Of a stretch of DNA of 64,000 nt, positions 41,161 through 53,654 are shown piece after piece. The notes below the pieces were generated by a model that made no database searches, was not told the DNA's origin, and was given only the letters and a program-made list of their open reading frames with translations. Source of the DNA: Symbiodinium natans (taxonomy: Eukaryota; Sar; Dinophyceae; Suessiales; Symbiodiniaceae); contig CAJNDS010000258.1 in NCBI GenBank assembly GCA_905221605.1, positions 718,092 to 782,091 of the forward strand, written 5' to 3'. Positions within the stretch are counted from its first letter, which is position 1. Every line of letters starts with the position of its first letter. The position numbers and the translations under genes are program-made.

Positions 41161-42265
41161 GTCCTGTGTTCTGCTGCAATCAGTTGGGTACTTCATGAAA
41201 TTAAAGCTTAAGCAGCCATGTGCCAGGCTTCCACATGGATTTGGCCAACCAGGCAACGGCCAAAAGATGCCAAGAGATTTGGTGAGCTCTCTGCCGCTTT
41301 GCCTCACCTCCGAGGCTGCGAGATCCGTCGCTTCCTTTGGGCCTAAAGTTCGCTATGGGCGGCAATCCGGCATTGCTGGGTTCTTGAGAAATCTTGAGAA
41401 GCCAGGGGTGAACATGGTGATGCGCTGACGTTCCCTGTCCCATGCCATCCCATGGCAGTCCCAAGTCTCCAAGCATGCTCCTCCAGGCTTCGCTTCTACC
41501 GCTGGACGCCCCACGAGCCGTTGTAGGCGCGCAGCCTGCTTCAAGCGTGCTTGGCCGGAAAAGGGAGCTTTTGTTGCAGCCTCACACGCCCCGGATGTCA
41601 CACCCATGCCCAGCATGCACTGACGTACTTGCAGCGTGGGGTTAGCACATTTACGGTCATTTACGTACTGGGGGACATGCAGACAAGGATGTGGCTGCCG
41701 AAGCTGCGGGCTCGCTGGTGAAGTGCAGGGTATGCTAGTCAGCTAGTCCAACCAAGTTCCGAAACAGCAACTGAGGATCCATTCAAAGGCTGGTTCAGTT
41801 CAGGAAATGTCGGAAATGTCGGAAATGTCGGAAAATGTCAGTTGCACATGCAGCTTCCTAGCACATGTGTCGGAAGACTTTGTTGACGCTGTAGTAGATG
41901 GCTGGTGTTCGGATATGATGATGTGCCGAAGAGGCACTGGGCTTCAGAGCTTATTGCAAACAATGATGTCCTCTGAAGCTCAGAGGCTGCTTACATGAGC
42001 ATCCCAGCGGCATTCAAATTCCTTCCTGGTCTTCTGTCCTATGGTGTTGTGGCTCGCCAGCATCTCTGTGATGAGGGGAGGTTCAAGATGTTGGTCCATT
42101 CTTGCAGCTGTTCTTGGATTCAGCACGGCACCTTGATCATGAACTTTGAAGTCAGTGTTCTGGTGAGTAGGTCGTGTCTTGTGTGGACCAGGCCCGGCTG
42201 TGCGGCTAGACTTTCCCTTTTTCCTTGCTGATTATCAAATGCGCGACATGCCGGGCCAAGTGCAG
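41161..42265. other. No gene supported
   Basis: A short triplicate GGAAATGTC lies at 41806-41830. The frame after 41160 remains open to 41428 but lacks a clear exon end. Confidence 0.3.
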
Positions 42266-42316
42266 GCTTCAGCAGTTCGTGTGCCAGATGTCCGCATCTA
42301 CACGTACCGCCTTCCC
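42266..42316 (+). CDS. Gene B exon
   Basis: TGCAG before and GTCCCT after; 17 codons, phase 0. Reads R-I-Y-T-Y-R-L-P. Confidence 0.45.
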
Positions 42317-45300
42317 GTCCCTGGCTTGGCTCAGCGTGATTTGGGTCGACGTGTTTTTACGAGATCGAAGCTTTCGTTCCTCGCTTGCCGCAGCGGAAGT
42401 TGCGTTGTCCTCTGTCTTCTTGTTAGCATGGGGTCTACACTCATGCTTCGAGGATGGTTTGAGGTTGTCTTTGGTGAAGGGAGGTTGCGGGCGTTGCCGG
42501 GGGGCCAGAAACAAAGTCGGAGGCACCAAGTTCGGTTCTTGAGCTGGCATCCTGTAAAGGCTACGTTGAGTACGCCACGTCCTTCCTTTGTTTTCTTAAT
42601 GCCGCGCCACCCTTGTTTTAGTTTTCTTGGATTGGTCTTGCAGCAGTTGCTTGGATGTCAGTTTTCCCAGCCTAGCTGGTCTACATGTGTTATGGGTACC
42701 CGTCGGCGTGTTCAGTTCACGGTCTTCAAGTGCTGTTCAGTGAATACGTCCAACAGCTCAAGGGGTTGCGCTACCCAGCTCGGAGGCCTGCTCCGTGGAG
42801 CACTTCACCGTGCAAGAAATTGATGGCCGGCCCAATTGGTGGGAAACTTAGGAATGAGGGGCTCTTTAGCAACTGATTGCGATGCCTTGCAAACCCCGTG
42901 TTTTTTCACAGCAGACATGACGCGTGTTAGTGGTTCATCCAGTGAGATGTGACTTCAGCGCTGAGTTCCAGTAGCACTACATGAACATACCCCGTTGCTT
43001 TCTTCGAAGGCTGCCAGTAGACTAGACTACAAGGGCTCATCCTTTGATTGCGTTGCACAAGGAGATGCTATATGATGAAGTCGCCAATGCAAGTCACGCA
43101 TGATGTAGTGGCTGGCGGCTGTTCTAAGGAGGCTTCGGGCCCAACTGCACGATGGCCGCCCACCTCTCTTGCCGATTCATCGCAAGCTTGCCTTCGGGCG
43201 AAGCTCGGCATCATGTACTCAATATGTTCTGATTTCTAAAACAGGAACATGAGAAAGCACGAGCACATGGTTGGCTTTTTCTCATTGCCAGGATTGGCAA
43301 CCGATGATCCCTGGAATGCGACGCACTTCTACATCCCCGCGCCATTTTTCTTGTGGGATGACTCTTGGTATCACGGACTTGAGGCGCTGATCCAAGTTGT
43401 GCAAGGCTTGAGCCCCGAGCTGTGTCGTGAAGTGTCATGTCAGGCATGCCAAGCAGATCCTGACCGTGTCCTCCAAGATCACCAGAGGCTGAGCACCGAT
43501 GTCGATGCAGTGGAATCAAGTGACATGGACCTGCACACTCAGACGTGGAAGAATGTTCAGATGGCAGGCTGATTGCCAATCCTGGTGACCTACCGGATCT
43601 CCGGAGAGCAGTACCGTGGCGGCAGAGCGGACAGGAGACTTGCAAACTCCAGCATCCACCACTATAAACTCATTACGAGCTTTCTACCAACTGGGGCCTG
43701 CGGTTCTCTTGTCTGACACTTTACAGTCTTATCTTGAACTCCTGAAGCATGATAGATGATGCTGAAGGCTGAAGCCTCATCATAACCGAACGGAAGCCAG
43801 TACTTGTGCTCCAAACTCTTCATGTGGGAGACCGCATCGTGCACACCAAGCATGCCTCCACAACTTGACATAGCCCCACCGAAACTGTTCACCGAAATGA
43901 TGATGCAGACCGTGTTCTCTGAACTCAGGCCTTGCATTGTTCCGATGGAGGCCAAGTGACCGGTTGCTTCGCAAGCTCAAATGCAAGGTCTGAAAACCGG
44001 TGACGTGTGTACACTGTTGCGTGCACTTCTACACTTGCATAATCCCGTGTAACACGGAGGGGGGTCACTGAGTTCGGGGCCGACCCTGCCCCAGCTGCAG
44101 GTTGCGTGTTTGGGCTGTGGATGCAATTTGCAGAAGCGGTGTACGATGTCGAAGGCTTGGAGGCAAGTGACCGCAATGTCATCATGACACAGGGGCTCCC
44201 TGTTACAGTTTCTCTGGGTGCTGCCGCAGGCTCAATCACATGTCAATCGCACACGCAGTGCCTGGATTCTGTATGAGCCCCGGTGCCTGCGAAGCTTGCA
44301 GCTTCTCTTGCAGCCCTCACAAGTTAGATGGCGAAGCTGCAGCGAAACTAATTACTGAGCACGTTGTCTTGTAGGTGTTAGCTGCTTGCCCGTCGCCTGC
44401 CCAGGAGATTCTATGGTGCAGCTGGGAGGACTGCTTTGTCCTGAGTACCCAGCTCCAAAGGGCTCCACAGCCAAAGCCCAACCACTCTTGTTTGCTGTTT
44501 GAGTAGCTTGGCGCAAGGTGGCAGGGGGTGGTAGGTCGTTGCGATAGGGACTGGTGCCCGCTGCCACGAGCACTTAATAGCGGGGGAAGGATCTTCGGGA
44601 AAACGTGCATTCGGGACTCGCATGTCTCCTCCAGTGCCATTGCAGGCTGCTTGGTAAGTCGGAAAATCAAACAGCACGCCACCTACGAGGGCCGTTGGGC
44701 CCTTGGGCCGTTGGGCAAGGATTCCCCTGTGCAAAGGTTGTTTTGCCTTCTCGTCCTTATGTTTTGGGCTGGAAAGGCGGCTAACGACAAGCCTGATCAG
44801 ATTTTCCACAACTTCCCTAGTCAATTCACCATCACTTTGCAAGCAAGACATCCCGTTCCACAAGGAAGTTATGACAAGCTTGCCAAGTTTTTTCCAGAGT
44901 TCTCCCGAATCTTATTCATCGCTTGATGTTTCAAAAAACTCTAGCAAAGGTGTGTTGCCTTAGCAAGAGAGGCTTGGTGCGGCAGCGCATTTCCTTACTT
45001 TTCTTCCATTGCGCCTGCAATCAAAACTTAGCCCAGCAGTATGTTGCTTAGGCGCGAGTCCTCTAATCTGATGATTTGGTACACAGGCGTCGAACGGCAA
45101 GCCGGTACTGGAGCAAGACCTAAGAGCCATGAACCGTGCAGGGAACGATCGTTGGCATTCACAACGAGACTGATGGGTCACGAAAGCCCAACCAATCTTT
45201 GAGCTTTCACATGCACGTGGCTTGCGTCTCTCTACTTGGGCTTCATAAAAAGGGGCTGCTTTTTGCAATAGAGCGCCAAATCATGCCTTTGTCCTGCATG

Positions 45301-48300
45301 ACAATAACATGCACCTTTCCACGCCGTGGTATGACTGTTTTGCCTCTCCCAGGACCGACTTCGGCCTGAGAAGTGGATGTCCGATCATCAGAACAGAGAA
45401 GGCGGTGCCTGGATCCCAGATGCTGGAAGGGTTTTGAGTGCTGAAGATGGGCTCTTGTGCATGTTGAAGGCATTCCTGTAAGAGTTCTTGTTCTCATGTG
45501 GCGCCTCGTCCGGCTGTGGTTGAATTTCTGGCCTACGTAGTCCTTCTTCTCCCCGCTCGAGCCCTAAAGTCCTAAAGCTTCAAGGTTTACAGCGGCGTGC
45601 GACCCAGCCAAACTGGCGAACGGAGACTGGCACCACATAGCCCCGGGCCGAGGAAGCCTTCTGGGTAGATGAGCGGTCGTAGAAGCTGCAAGTCCCCGGT
45701 TGTGAGGTTGCTTTTTTGTATTTTAGGTACAACAGTGCTGCAGTGTGGCTGTGAGTTGTGATGGCAAGGAGATGCCCCAGTGAAGGCCCGCAGTCCTCTT
45801 TCCAATCGTAGCATGGCTAAGGGTGGCTACCTCAGCGACTCCGTCGGGCCCTCGGCCTTCTTTAAAAAGTTCGTCTCTTTGAGATTTGAGAGTGGGAGAA
45901 GGGTTCAAAACTTATGTTTCAGCCTCAAAAGGCAGAACTGCTCGTGGACTTCATCCCCCTTGAAATCTTCCAGAGCCTGGATCAGACTGGCGAGGATGGG
46001 ACGAAGAGACAGCTTGACTGACTCGCCTGCCTCACTTTGTGCGAATCCTGAACTCAACAGCCAGTGTGTAGGCTAGTAGCATCCGATGCCGAAGTACTGC
46101 TACGGGAGCCGCATGTCGTTGCAAACATGTCAAACCCGTTCCACAGAGACGCAGGCCACTATTTTGGCTGTGAAAAGGTATGAATGTGCAAAGATTTCAA
46201 GAGGTCAACAAAGGGTTTTTAACAAAACAAAGTGCTTAAACAGACCTTTTGGTGGGGTCGGGAGAATCCGGTGGTGAGCCTGGGCATAAGCAACCAGAGT
46301 GCTGGTCAACTTTTGTCGCCAGAACCGCGTGCTTGGGTAACAAGCACAAGCCCAGCAATAGAAACTTCCAGGCAAATGTAAAAGGTGGCCAGTAAAGACT
46401 ACCATCCGACAGGAACGGGAGCCGCAACGGGTGAAGTTTCCCGGAAGTGCGCATGCACATAATGTTGCACTCAGGGCTGGGCAGGATTCGGGTGGAGGGC
46501 GAAGCCCTGCTCCTTGCTGCCCAATAGCAAACAGGCTTAAGTATCCCTCTTTTCCAGGAACATAGGTGTACACAACTGTATACAACATGTTCGAATTTGT
46601 TTGACTGACGCCACTATGCACAGCTGCAGGTTGGTTTACACCAGGCTCGTCAACGCCCATGGATGTTGCAGAGCAAGAACTGCGCACATGTCGTACCCAG
46701 ATGTACTCAGAGCAGTGTCGCCACAGTACAAGTGTGCCGGGTGCAGAACCGTGTTTCTGTGGTTTCCGAAGAAGAACCGAACCCACGCTGCTGTGCTCCT
46801 GATCCAGTTGGCAGAGGAACAGACCTGAAGACATATGGGAATTGGAATTTGTCGCAAGCGGCGAGGGGTGGGTACAAAAAAGCTCTCATTCCTTTGCCTG
46901 CATTGCTTGCAAATCCTTGCGAGTCTCGCCTTCAATCAATATACGCATTTTCCAGGAAGAGCAAGTATATGTTTTTGAATGCTCTCTCCTCGCGTCTTGA
47001 GACCCAGGGTCGACATCATGTTTCAAGGCCATGACCAGTTTGCTCTTCAAAGCCGTACAACAGATGATGTCTTTTCTCTCACGGTTTCGAACTTTGACAT
47101 AGAGCGCTCTTTGTCCTTAAGAGTTGAACAGGGCCCAGCTCGAAGCTTGCATTGGGACCCAAGGGTTTGCTGGACCATGTTGGCATGGTCCCAGGACTTG
47201 TCGTGGCCAAGAGGATGGAGAGTTTGGGGCATCGATCTCTGGAGTGCTAAACTCAGCACCTTGAGCAGCGCTTTGACGTTCTGAAAGGATCAACATCACA
47301 AAGTTCTTGTTTCAGTCATATGGATGCTTTGTGTGGATGCATGCTGGAACGTCTTTCAGTGCCAAGGGAGAAGATCCCCGAAGCCAACTCAGACGCTCCT
47401 TCAGACCTGTGCTTGGCGCCCGACGTGTGTCGCAGAGTTCGGGGTGACGTCACGTGCGCCGTCACGTGCAACAGTTAGAAGTTACAAGCAGAGCAGTCTG
47501 GAGACCCCGACAGCAGCCTGACGGTGGTGCATGACGGTGCTCCCAAGAGATCCCAAGGCCAGCCCATCGCCGATGGAAAGTTCGAGTAGTCCCTGCTTGC
47601 AGCGCGTGATCGACTTTGTGGAGGCCAGCTTTGTTCGTTTGCAATCGCTCACGTATGTTTTCTTCTTAGTCAGTCATATTAATATACAGTCATTAAAGTA
47701 TCCTGAAAGCTTACCATCAGGGACGTTCTCCTGAGGCCGCGTAGAGATGCGTAGATTCTGGAAGTTGCGCAGGCTCAGCCTTGGCTGCAACGGCGTGCCT
47801 CGGCAAAAGGGGTATAGAGAAGGCCTCCCTTCAATGAGGCCTTCGAAGCATCAGTGGAACACTCCTGGCATTTACGAACGTTGTGAAGTGGGCATTCCAG
47901 AAGGCAGATGCAATAGACGGTTGTAAAGCTACCCGACAATCATCCGTTTTGCCTGTAAGGGCTTACTCTCCCCATCCCCCCCCCCCCCCCCCCCCCCCGC
48001 CCAGGAACAGTGACAAGGGCTAGTTTCGGCGAGTAGCCCCTTGAAAGCCCCTTGAATATGTTGCAGGGAAAACTGTGCCAGGGTGTCAAAGCGATGCTAG
48101 CTCTGAACAGACATGCTGGCATGCTGCGGGACCTGCCTTGCTCCGAGCGACTCTGGAATTGACAGGGGGTGGCTGGGATCACGTGGTGCTCTTCGCGGGC
48201 GTAGACTACCCGCGCATCTTCAATCCGCCGCAGCCCCATTTTCAAACTGGGCTGGGCCATTTGTCCCTTCAGTCGATCTACTCGCCTGTGTGATTGCCAA

Positions 48301-50315
48301 GTTGTCCGCACTTGAATGCCGAAGCACAAACATGTTTTGTGCACATTCCAGATTGAGTCGAGTCGTTTGTTCGGGTACTCGGAAAGTGGAGCTGTAGCTT
48401 TGCACCCTGGACAGCCTGACGTTCTGTTCCGACGGTACATTCTGCACATATATTTGCGAAGATGTGCCTCTCCAGGACTCATCCGCCAGCCTGGAACTGA
48501 GTGTATGATGAATTTCTCCTCTGAAGGCAGTAGAAGTGCAGCTTAAGGTTTGAATGATTCAGAAAGTGATAAGACATGGTGGATGCGTGCCACGTAGGGT
48601 TTGAGGGCTTCCAGTTGGTTGACCACGCGGTTCTCACAGTTAAAACCGATGTTGCATCACGAACCACAGGAGAGTACATGGACAATCATGGACAACTAGA
48701 TGGCAGAATATCGTGAAGCAGTGTTTTGGTCGAACTGCATGCGTGTCTTGAGGAGGACAAAGACTTTGTTTTGGAGAAGAAGTGGCCTGCTTTCAAGAAC
48801 TTTGTAGCGCTCCCAGCATTCTGAGCTTTGGTGCTTCTGGGACACAAAGTCGTGTTCCAAGATGTTGTGCTTATAGTCACGGGGTAGTTAGGCTATGGAT
48901 GATGTTTAGGTTATGGTACATGGCGAGCGCCCGCAGCAACCACTGACGTTCCCTGCCCTACTTGCCCCAGCCCAACTTGCCCCACTTGCCTTTCCCGGAA
49001 TAGGTCATTGCTATTGCCCTGCTTGCCCCCGCTGTCCCTACGTGCCCCACGGCCCGCAGAATATGCGGACCGGGTCCGCTTCTCTTTCGTGTCTTTGAGT
49101 TGAATATTTGACGTGAAAACGCACCTCTCGAACCCTGCTCCTGGCTTTTCAAGGGGGCCCCAGCCCCACGGCCCACTTGCGGGGGGCCACAAGTCTGCCC
49201 CAGGTCAGGGGTGCGGGGCAAGCGGGGGCAAGTGGCAGCAAACAGCTAGTGGCGCAGGGTTTGCACGCGCGCTGTCCCTTTGCTCTCTGGAGGTCGTGCT
49301 CCACTTCGGAGCACGAACGGAGCGCTGCATGGATCGAATGGCGACCCCCGGCTTGCATTTGGGAAGGCGGTTTCAGATCTCCTTTCAGTCCGTTTCATGG
49401 CATAAGATGTGGAAGTTCGCAGCACGGCTGCACGGTACAGCAACATGCAGCAACATGATACTACGTACAGGGAACCCAGACAAACCTCGCGAAAACAAAG
49501 CGCATGCGTGTGAAATGCGCTTGAAAGGCTTGTGAAGTGTGAGCAACACGGACCATCCGCCGCGTTTCGCCGAACTTCGCCGCTCGTAAGCTGAAAATCA
49601 ATGAAAATCACCCGCTGCGCCGTGGCATCGTACGGCTCAGGCTGCACTTCTGGAAGCCACTTTTGGAAGCCCCCTCCTTTTGAGGCTATCGGCAATCTCG
49701 GCCTTCGGGAATCAGTACTCCCCGGGCCTCAAGGCCTCAAGTGGTTGCCCGGAAGTTGAATCAATTGAGTCAGTTGAGTCTTGAGGTCTTTGGGGTCCTT
49801 TATGGTTCTTTGGATCTCTTTGGCCTGGGGATTCAAGTATTCGCTGGACTTAGCTCATGGCCTCCGGCAGTGAAGGCCAAAACGCGCTTCAACCTGAAGC
49901 CTCAAATCCGGAACCCCCCAGCAGATCGCGAAGATGCAGGAATGCGAAAGACGCTTGTTCCAGACGGTGACCATCCCTCCAGCCTTTCCCAACGAGGACC
50001 TCCGAGCCAAGATTGAATCTCAGGGCCTCATGCTGGGTCATGAGGGCAACCGATGCCACGTCATGCGTTCGCAAAACTTTATTTGATCTTCAAGTGTCAA
50101 GCCTATATCAGCGAAAAAAGGTTGTATGGCAAACAACTGGCAGAAGAATAGAGACATCACACCAAGGCCCGCCCGCCCCTCCCCGCCCCCTTCCCACAGT
50201 AAAGCGCAAGCGCTGTGTGTAGTACATGACGTCTTCTCACAGAGTTGCCCATCCAAGTTGTAGGATTCCTGAACATCGATCACTGCCCAAAAGTGATGCG
50301 AGAGGATGTCAAATG
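42266..50315 (+). CDS. Gene B: multi-exon gene with exostosin-like motifs (partial model)
   Basis: Candidate exons: 42266-42316, 43245 to about 43395, 46630-46731, 48111-48287, 49925-50036 and 50243-50315. The first reads V-R-I-Y-T-Y-R-L-P, like the start of exostosin (GT47) domains (I-Y-x-Y-x-L-P). The second has D-P-W-N-A-T-H-F-Y-I-P, like D-P-x-x-A-x-x-F-(Y/F)-(V/I)-P. The fourth has G-G-G-W-D-H-V-V, like G-x-D-H. The fifth has V-T-I-P-P, like D-V-V-I-P-P. The motif order fits the family, which transfers sugars in the Golgi. Exons 49925-50036 and 50243-50315 join in perfect phase (G plus AG). Other exons are surely missing, and the whole could be two genes. Confidence 0.4.
43245..43395 (+). 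CDS. Gene B exon
   Basis: Acceptor AAACAG. The frame from the ATG at 43249 reads D-D-P-W-N-A-T-H-F-Y-I-P-A-P-F-F-L-W and ends near a GTTGTG. The donor is uncertain. Confidence 0.45.
46630..46731 (+). CDS. Gene B exon candidate
   Basis: CTGCAG before and GTGTGC after. The frame reads W-F-T-P-G-S-S-T-P-M-D-V-A-E-Q-E-L. Two other frames are also open, so the choice rests on composition. Confidence 0.35.
47976..47998. repeat. Run of 23 C
   Basis: Uninterrupted poly-C on the plus strand, about 110 bp before the exon at 48111. Confidence 0.95.
48111..48287 (+). CDS. Gene B exon, 59 codons
   Basis: GAACAG before and GTGTGA after, phase 0. Reads G-G-G-W-D-H-V-V-L-F-A-G then I-F-N-P-P-Q-P-H-F-Q-T-G. 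The G-x-D-H-like stretch is the strongest exostosin hint. Confidence 0.5.
49925..50036 (+). CDS. Gene B exon
   Basis: CAGCAG before and GTCATG after. Reads C-E-R-R-L-F-Q-T-V-T-I-P-P-A-F-P-N-E-D and ends with one leftover G. Confidence 0.5.
50243..50315 (+). CDS. Gene B exon
   Basis: CACAG before and GTGTGC after. Its leading AG completes a Glu codon with the previous exon. Reads L-P-I-Q-V-V-G-F-L-N-I-D-H-C-P. Confidence 0.5.
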
Positions 50316-50384
50316 GTGTGCAGCAAGAACATCGTGTCAATTCATCTCCTTGCAAAAAACGGCGTCGTTCTTTGTGGCGATTCA

Positions 50385-50642
50385 GAGACCAGCCGCGAGT
50401 CAGGAAACCAGGCTTCTGCCCGATTCAGGAAACTGTCTTCACGCGATTTAGGAAACGGCGATTCAGAAAACCACGCGATTCAAGAAACTGAAAGCGCGCG
50501 ATTCAGGAAACGACGGGACTCGGGAACCTGAGTACACGCGGTTCAGGAAACGAGGCGGGGGGGGGGGGGGGGCGGGGTGGGGGGGAGGCAGAACGTTCAT
50601 GTCAAGACTGCTCTCTGAGTTGTTTTTGCAGTTTCTTGAATC
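50385..50642. repeat. GATTCAGGAAAC repeats, G16 run and inverted repeat
   Basis: About six imperfect copies of a 20-25 bp unit with GATTCAGGAAAC lie at 50385-50552, then 16 G at 50557-50572 and further G runs. A 13-bp sequence (GATTCAAGAAACT, 50478-50490) returns in exact inverse at 50630-50642, so the G-rich part could sit in the loop of a hairpin. Confidence 0.75.
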
Positions 50643-51684
50643 CCGGGTTTCCGATCCGCGGGTTCCAGTTTCCCGAATTAGCTGGTTTCAACAATTCCTG
50701 GTTCGGTGGAAGTAGTCCTCCAAACTGCGGACACGCTCCCTACTTCTGAGGGCGGCGAACTCCCTTTTCGCGAAACCCAAACCTCCAGCAATGGATTGTG
50801 AACCATACCTGTACAACATTTTCGCTTTGAAGGCAAATAGTATATGAACGTGTTATGATCAGTGTGATCATGAACAAACAGTCAATCGCCCATGACGATC
50901 ACAAGAACCGTTCAGGGGTTGTATGCGAGTTTTTGGGATTCAGACGTCGCCGGCAGGACTTCAACTGCCGTAAAATGGCATCCAACGTCCAGGCCGGATC
51001 CTTACACCGACAGTCAGATGTAGGCTGTGTAGGCACTGCGCAGAGCGGAACAAGTCACCAACTGTGCTCGCAACCCAAGCCGGGAAGTCAGCACCCATCT
51101 TGGAATCTTGGAATGCGCCCTGAGTTCAGAAAGTACCCCCGAGTCCAGTGTTTCATAGCTATCGTTTTGATAGTTTCCAGCAAGACCGCATCTCAGACGT
51201 CATAATGTAGCCATGCCACCAGATTTAACTTGCGGTCTTACTGACAGCAGCTCTTCGAATCACTGTCGAACCCCTTCACGAAAAGACATGATAGTTTTGG
51301 TTGTGCGTGAGAAGTCATGCACATTGTTGGCAAAAGCCGACGCAAGCCAGTCCCTGCATGGAGTATTGTTACATCTTCTTGTGTCTACGGATCTCTACCG
51401 CAGGCTGGCCTGAGGCCTCATCGCCTGGCTTACCGGGGGCTTACCTACAATGCCATGGCTTGGTCCCCGGAGTGAAAGAAGATGTTCAGCTCCCCGAATT
51501 GGGATATATGGGAGACGGTTGGCTGGTCAAGTAGACAATGCACAGAACCCAACACTTTCAATCGCTGAACAAGTTTCGCGAAGTAGCGTCTTGTTTCAAC
51601 CTGCAGTGGTGCTAACTCTTGAGACCGCAACCACATCAAAGCGTCCCTGCTCACTGCTTCAATTGCCCGAGTGGCTCCTGGGCG
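50643..51684. other. No gene supported
   Basis: No exon with convincing boundaries was seen. Confidence 0.3.
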
Positions 51685-51748
51685 CTGCAAGAGTCTGCAA
51701 GAGTCTGCAAGAGTCTGCAAGAGTCTGCAAGAGTCTGCAAGAGTCTGG
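51685..51748. repeat. 10-bp tandem repeat GAGTCTGCAA, six units
   Basis: Perfect copies from 51691 to 51740 with partial units at both ends. Confidence 0.95.
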
Positions 51749-53654
51749 ATTCTCTCCGCTTGGCTTTCCACAGTCGAAGTCGGATCTTTGAAGCATGTCG
51801 CCATGGATTTATGCGGATTCCATGATTTTGTGTCGGCTGCACAGTTTGGAGAGGGTTGAAGTCTAATGGCAGTCAGCTTGCCACGTGCTGCAGGTGAGTG
51901 TAGTTGTGTATTCTGTTACATCTGCGCTGGACTTTGCCGCACTAAGACCTGTGTGTGCGAAAGAAGCGTGTGGTTGAAGTAGCCCTGGCAGCTGGCATTG
52001 AAGTGGCATGTGCCTGCCCCAGATAGGAGGACACACTATAGGCATTGGGGAAGGTTTGCGCTATGTTTCGGTCCGTGCCACTTTTCAAAGTCAGGGGCCT
52101 TCGGATTCGAGCCGCACGTGGAGAATCCAAGTGAAGCTGAGCTGAGCCCAAACCTGGATGTGCCGAGATTGAGCGGAGCTCGGTGGCCCAGGCTGCATCG
52201 GAGGCCTGTGATGTGAGGATCGCATGGGCTGACATCTAGGAAGCAGCAATTGTTCGGAAGCTTGGTGGCTTTTCTGGTGCAGCGTCAAACATCCACGTAC
52301 AAGGGCCTGCTGTTCTTGGTGTGCGCATGTTGGGGCCCTCATCTTTTTGCGCGATTTTGTTGTCTATTGGTTGCATATTGTGGTTTGCTGCCTGGAAGAC
52401 TAGCCTTTGTCACAGCTGCCGGATGTTTTTGTGCACTTCTAAAGTTTGTCTTTCTGCTTTGTGTTTTTGAGTTGTCGGCCCCACATCGCGTCGAGCTTTG
52501 CGCTCTATGGAGCGCGTAGCTGAGCATGTGGCAAGGCTTGGCTGCAGCAGCTCCAGCTCACCGGCGATTTCCGGCTGGAGTTTACGAACTGGACGCACGA
52601 CTTGCTGAGGCCGCAAGGTTTGGCCTTCCAAACATCCCACATTCTGTGCATCCCCAACACCCCAAAATTTCTGTAAGACTTAAGCGGATTAAGCCCCAGA
52701 CTGCATCTTAACCCCAGACTCCAAGACTGTCCTGCAAGGGCAGGCGCTTGCCGGCCAGCTTTCGCCTTCGATCGCCTGTGCAGCTGGTCCCGCGTACACT
52801 GGGCCTGGCATTAGCCTTGTATTATCTTACAATCCCGATAGATCATTATCTGCGGGTTTGACAGGCTCTTGGGGATTGAGGGTTTAAGATCAGTTTTGGG
52901 AAGGTGGAGATGGATAGAGCTGGCCAGCTGTGTGCACTGCAACCAGAGGTGAATCGGCCACGGGACGCCAAATTCAACCAAATGGGATTGGAACGCGTGG
53001 AACGTTCGCGCCTGAGGATTTTCTTCTAATTTTCCCGGAGTTTGGGGGCCAGTGTTGGGTTTGATGTTTCCGACATGATGCTGGAGGCCTCTGCACAGAT
53101 ACCCAGGATTGCAAGCAGCCTACGTCACGTCCTACGTAAACCAGGTTTCACCCTCGTTGTGAGGGCTGCCGTCCGCCTTCGTCAGAGTCAAAAGAGCTAC
53201 ACCTCTGTCCACTCCAAATGTTCGCCTGCAGATCTGTTCAGTCGTGGTACTCATGCTCGAATGGCCCGGATCTGCCCGGATTCGAGACCTGACACGTGTC
53301 ATGGTACTCGCGCAATTTGGCACAGCCCAGCTGCAACACACGCCCAACAATCGGTCCAGAGCCGGCTGCGTTTTGTCAGTTTGGCGGTTCTCTGAGGAGG
53401 ACGAGGCAGGTCCCACAAGGCCGCGGGGGGGTGTGTGCACAAAGTTTCTGGTTGAGATTGGGAAGGGGGAAGGAGAGAGATCCTGCTCTGCTTGCCGAGG
53501 CGAATCTCCCGCTGTTCGTACCGAGCCCTTCGTGTTGACATGCGCGCAGTTTTCCTTCGCTCACACTTTGTCGCTGAGTTTCTTTTTTTCCCTTTGTTTC
53601 CCGTCATGTTTCACTTTGGGTGGCCATTGCTGGGTTCCTGAGCTATGTGTCTCC
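51749..53654 (+). other. Mostly non-coding; one exon-like segment at 52551-52617
   Basis: 52551-52617 is preceded by GCAGCAG and followed by GTTTGG. It reads L-Q-L-T-G-D-F-R-L-E-F-T-N-W and could belong to gene B or gene C. The plus-strand open frame from 53244 into the next repeat is not convincing. Confidence 0.35.

Noticed and set aside
43662-44239. Two overlapping minus-strand frames near gene B, and a competing plus-strand frame at 44103-44220
   Set aside because: Both strands look similarly open here and neither could be tied to neighbouring exons, so none was annotated.
46205-46834. 209-codon minus-strand frame
   Set aside because: Composition looks like a chance frame and it overlaps a plus-strand exon candidate with splice sites at 46630-46731.
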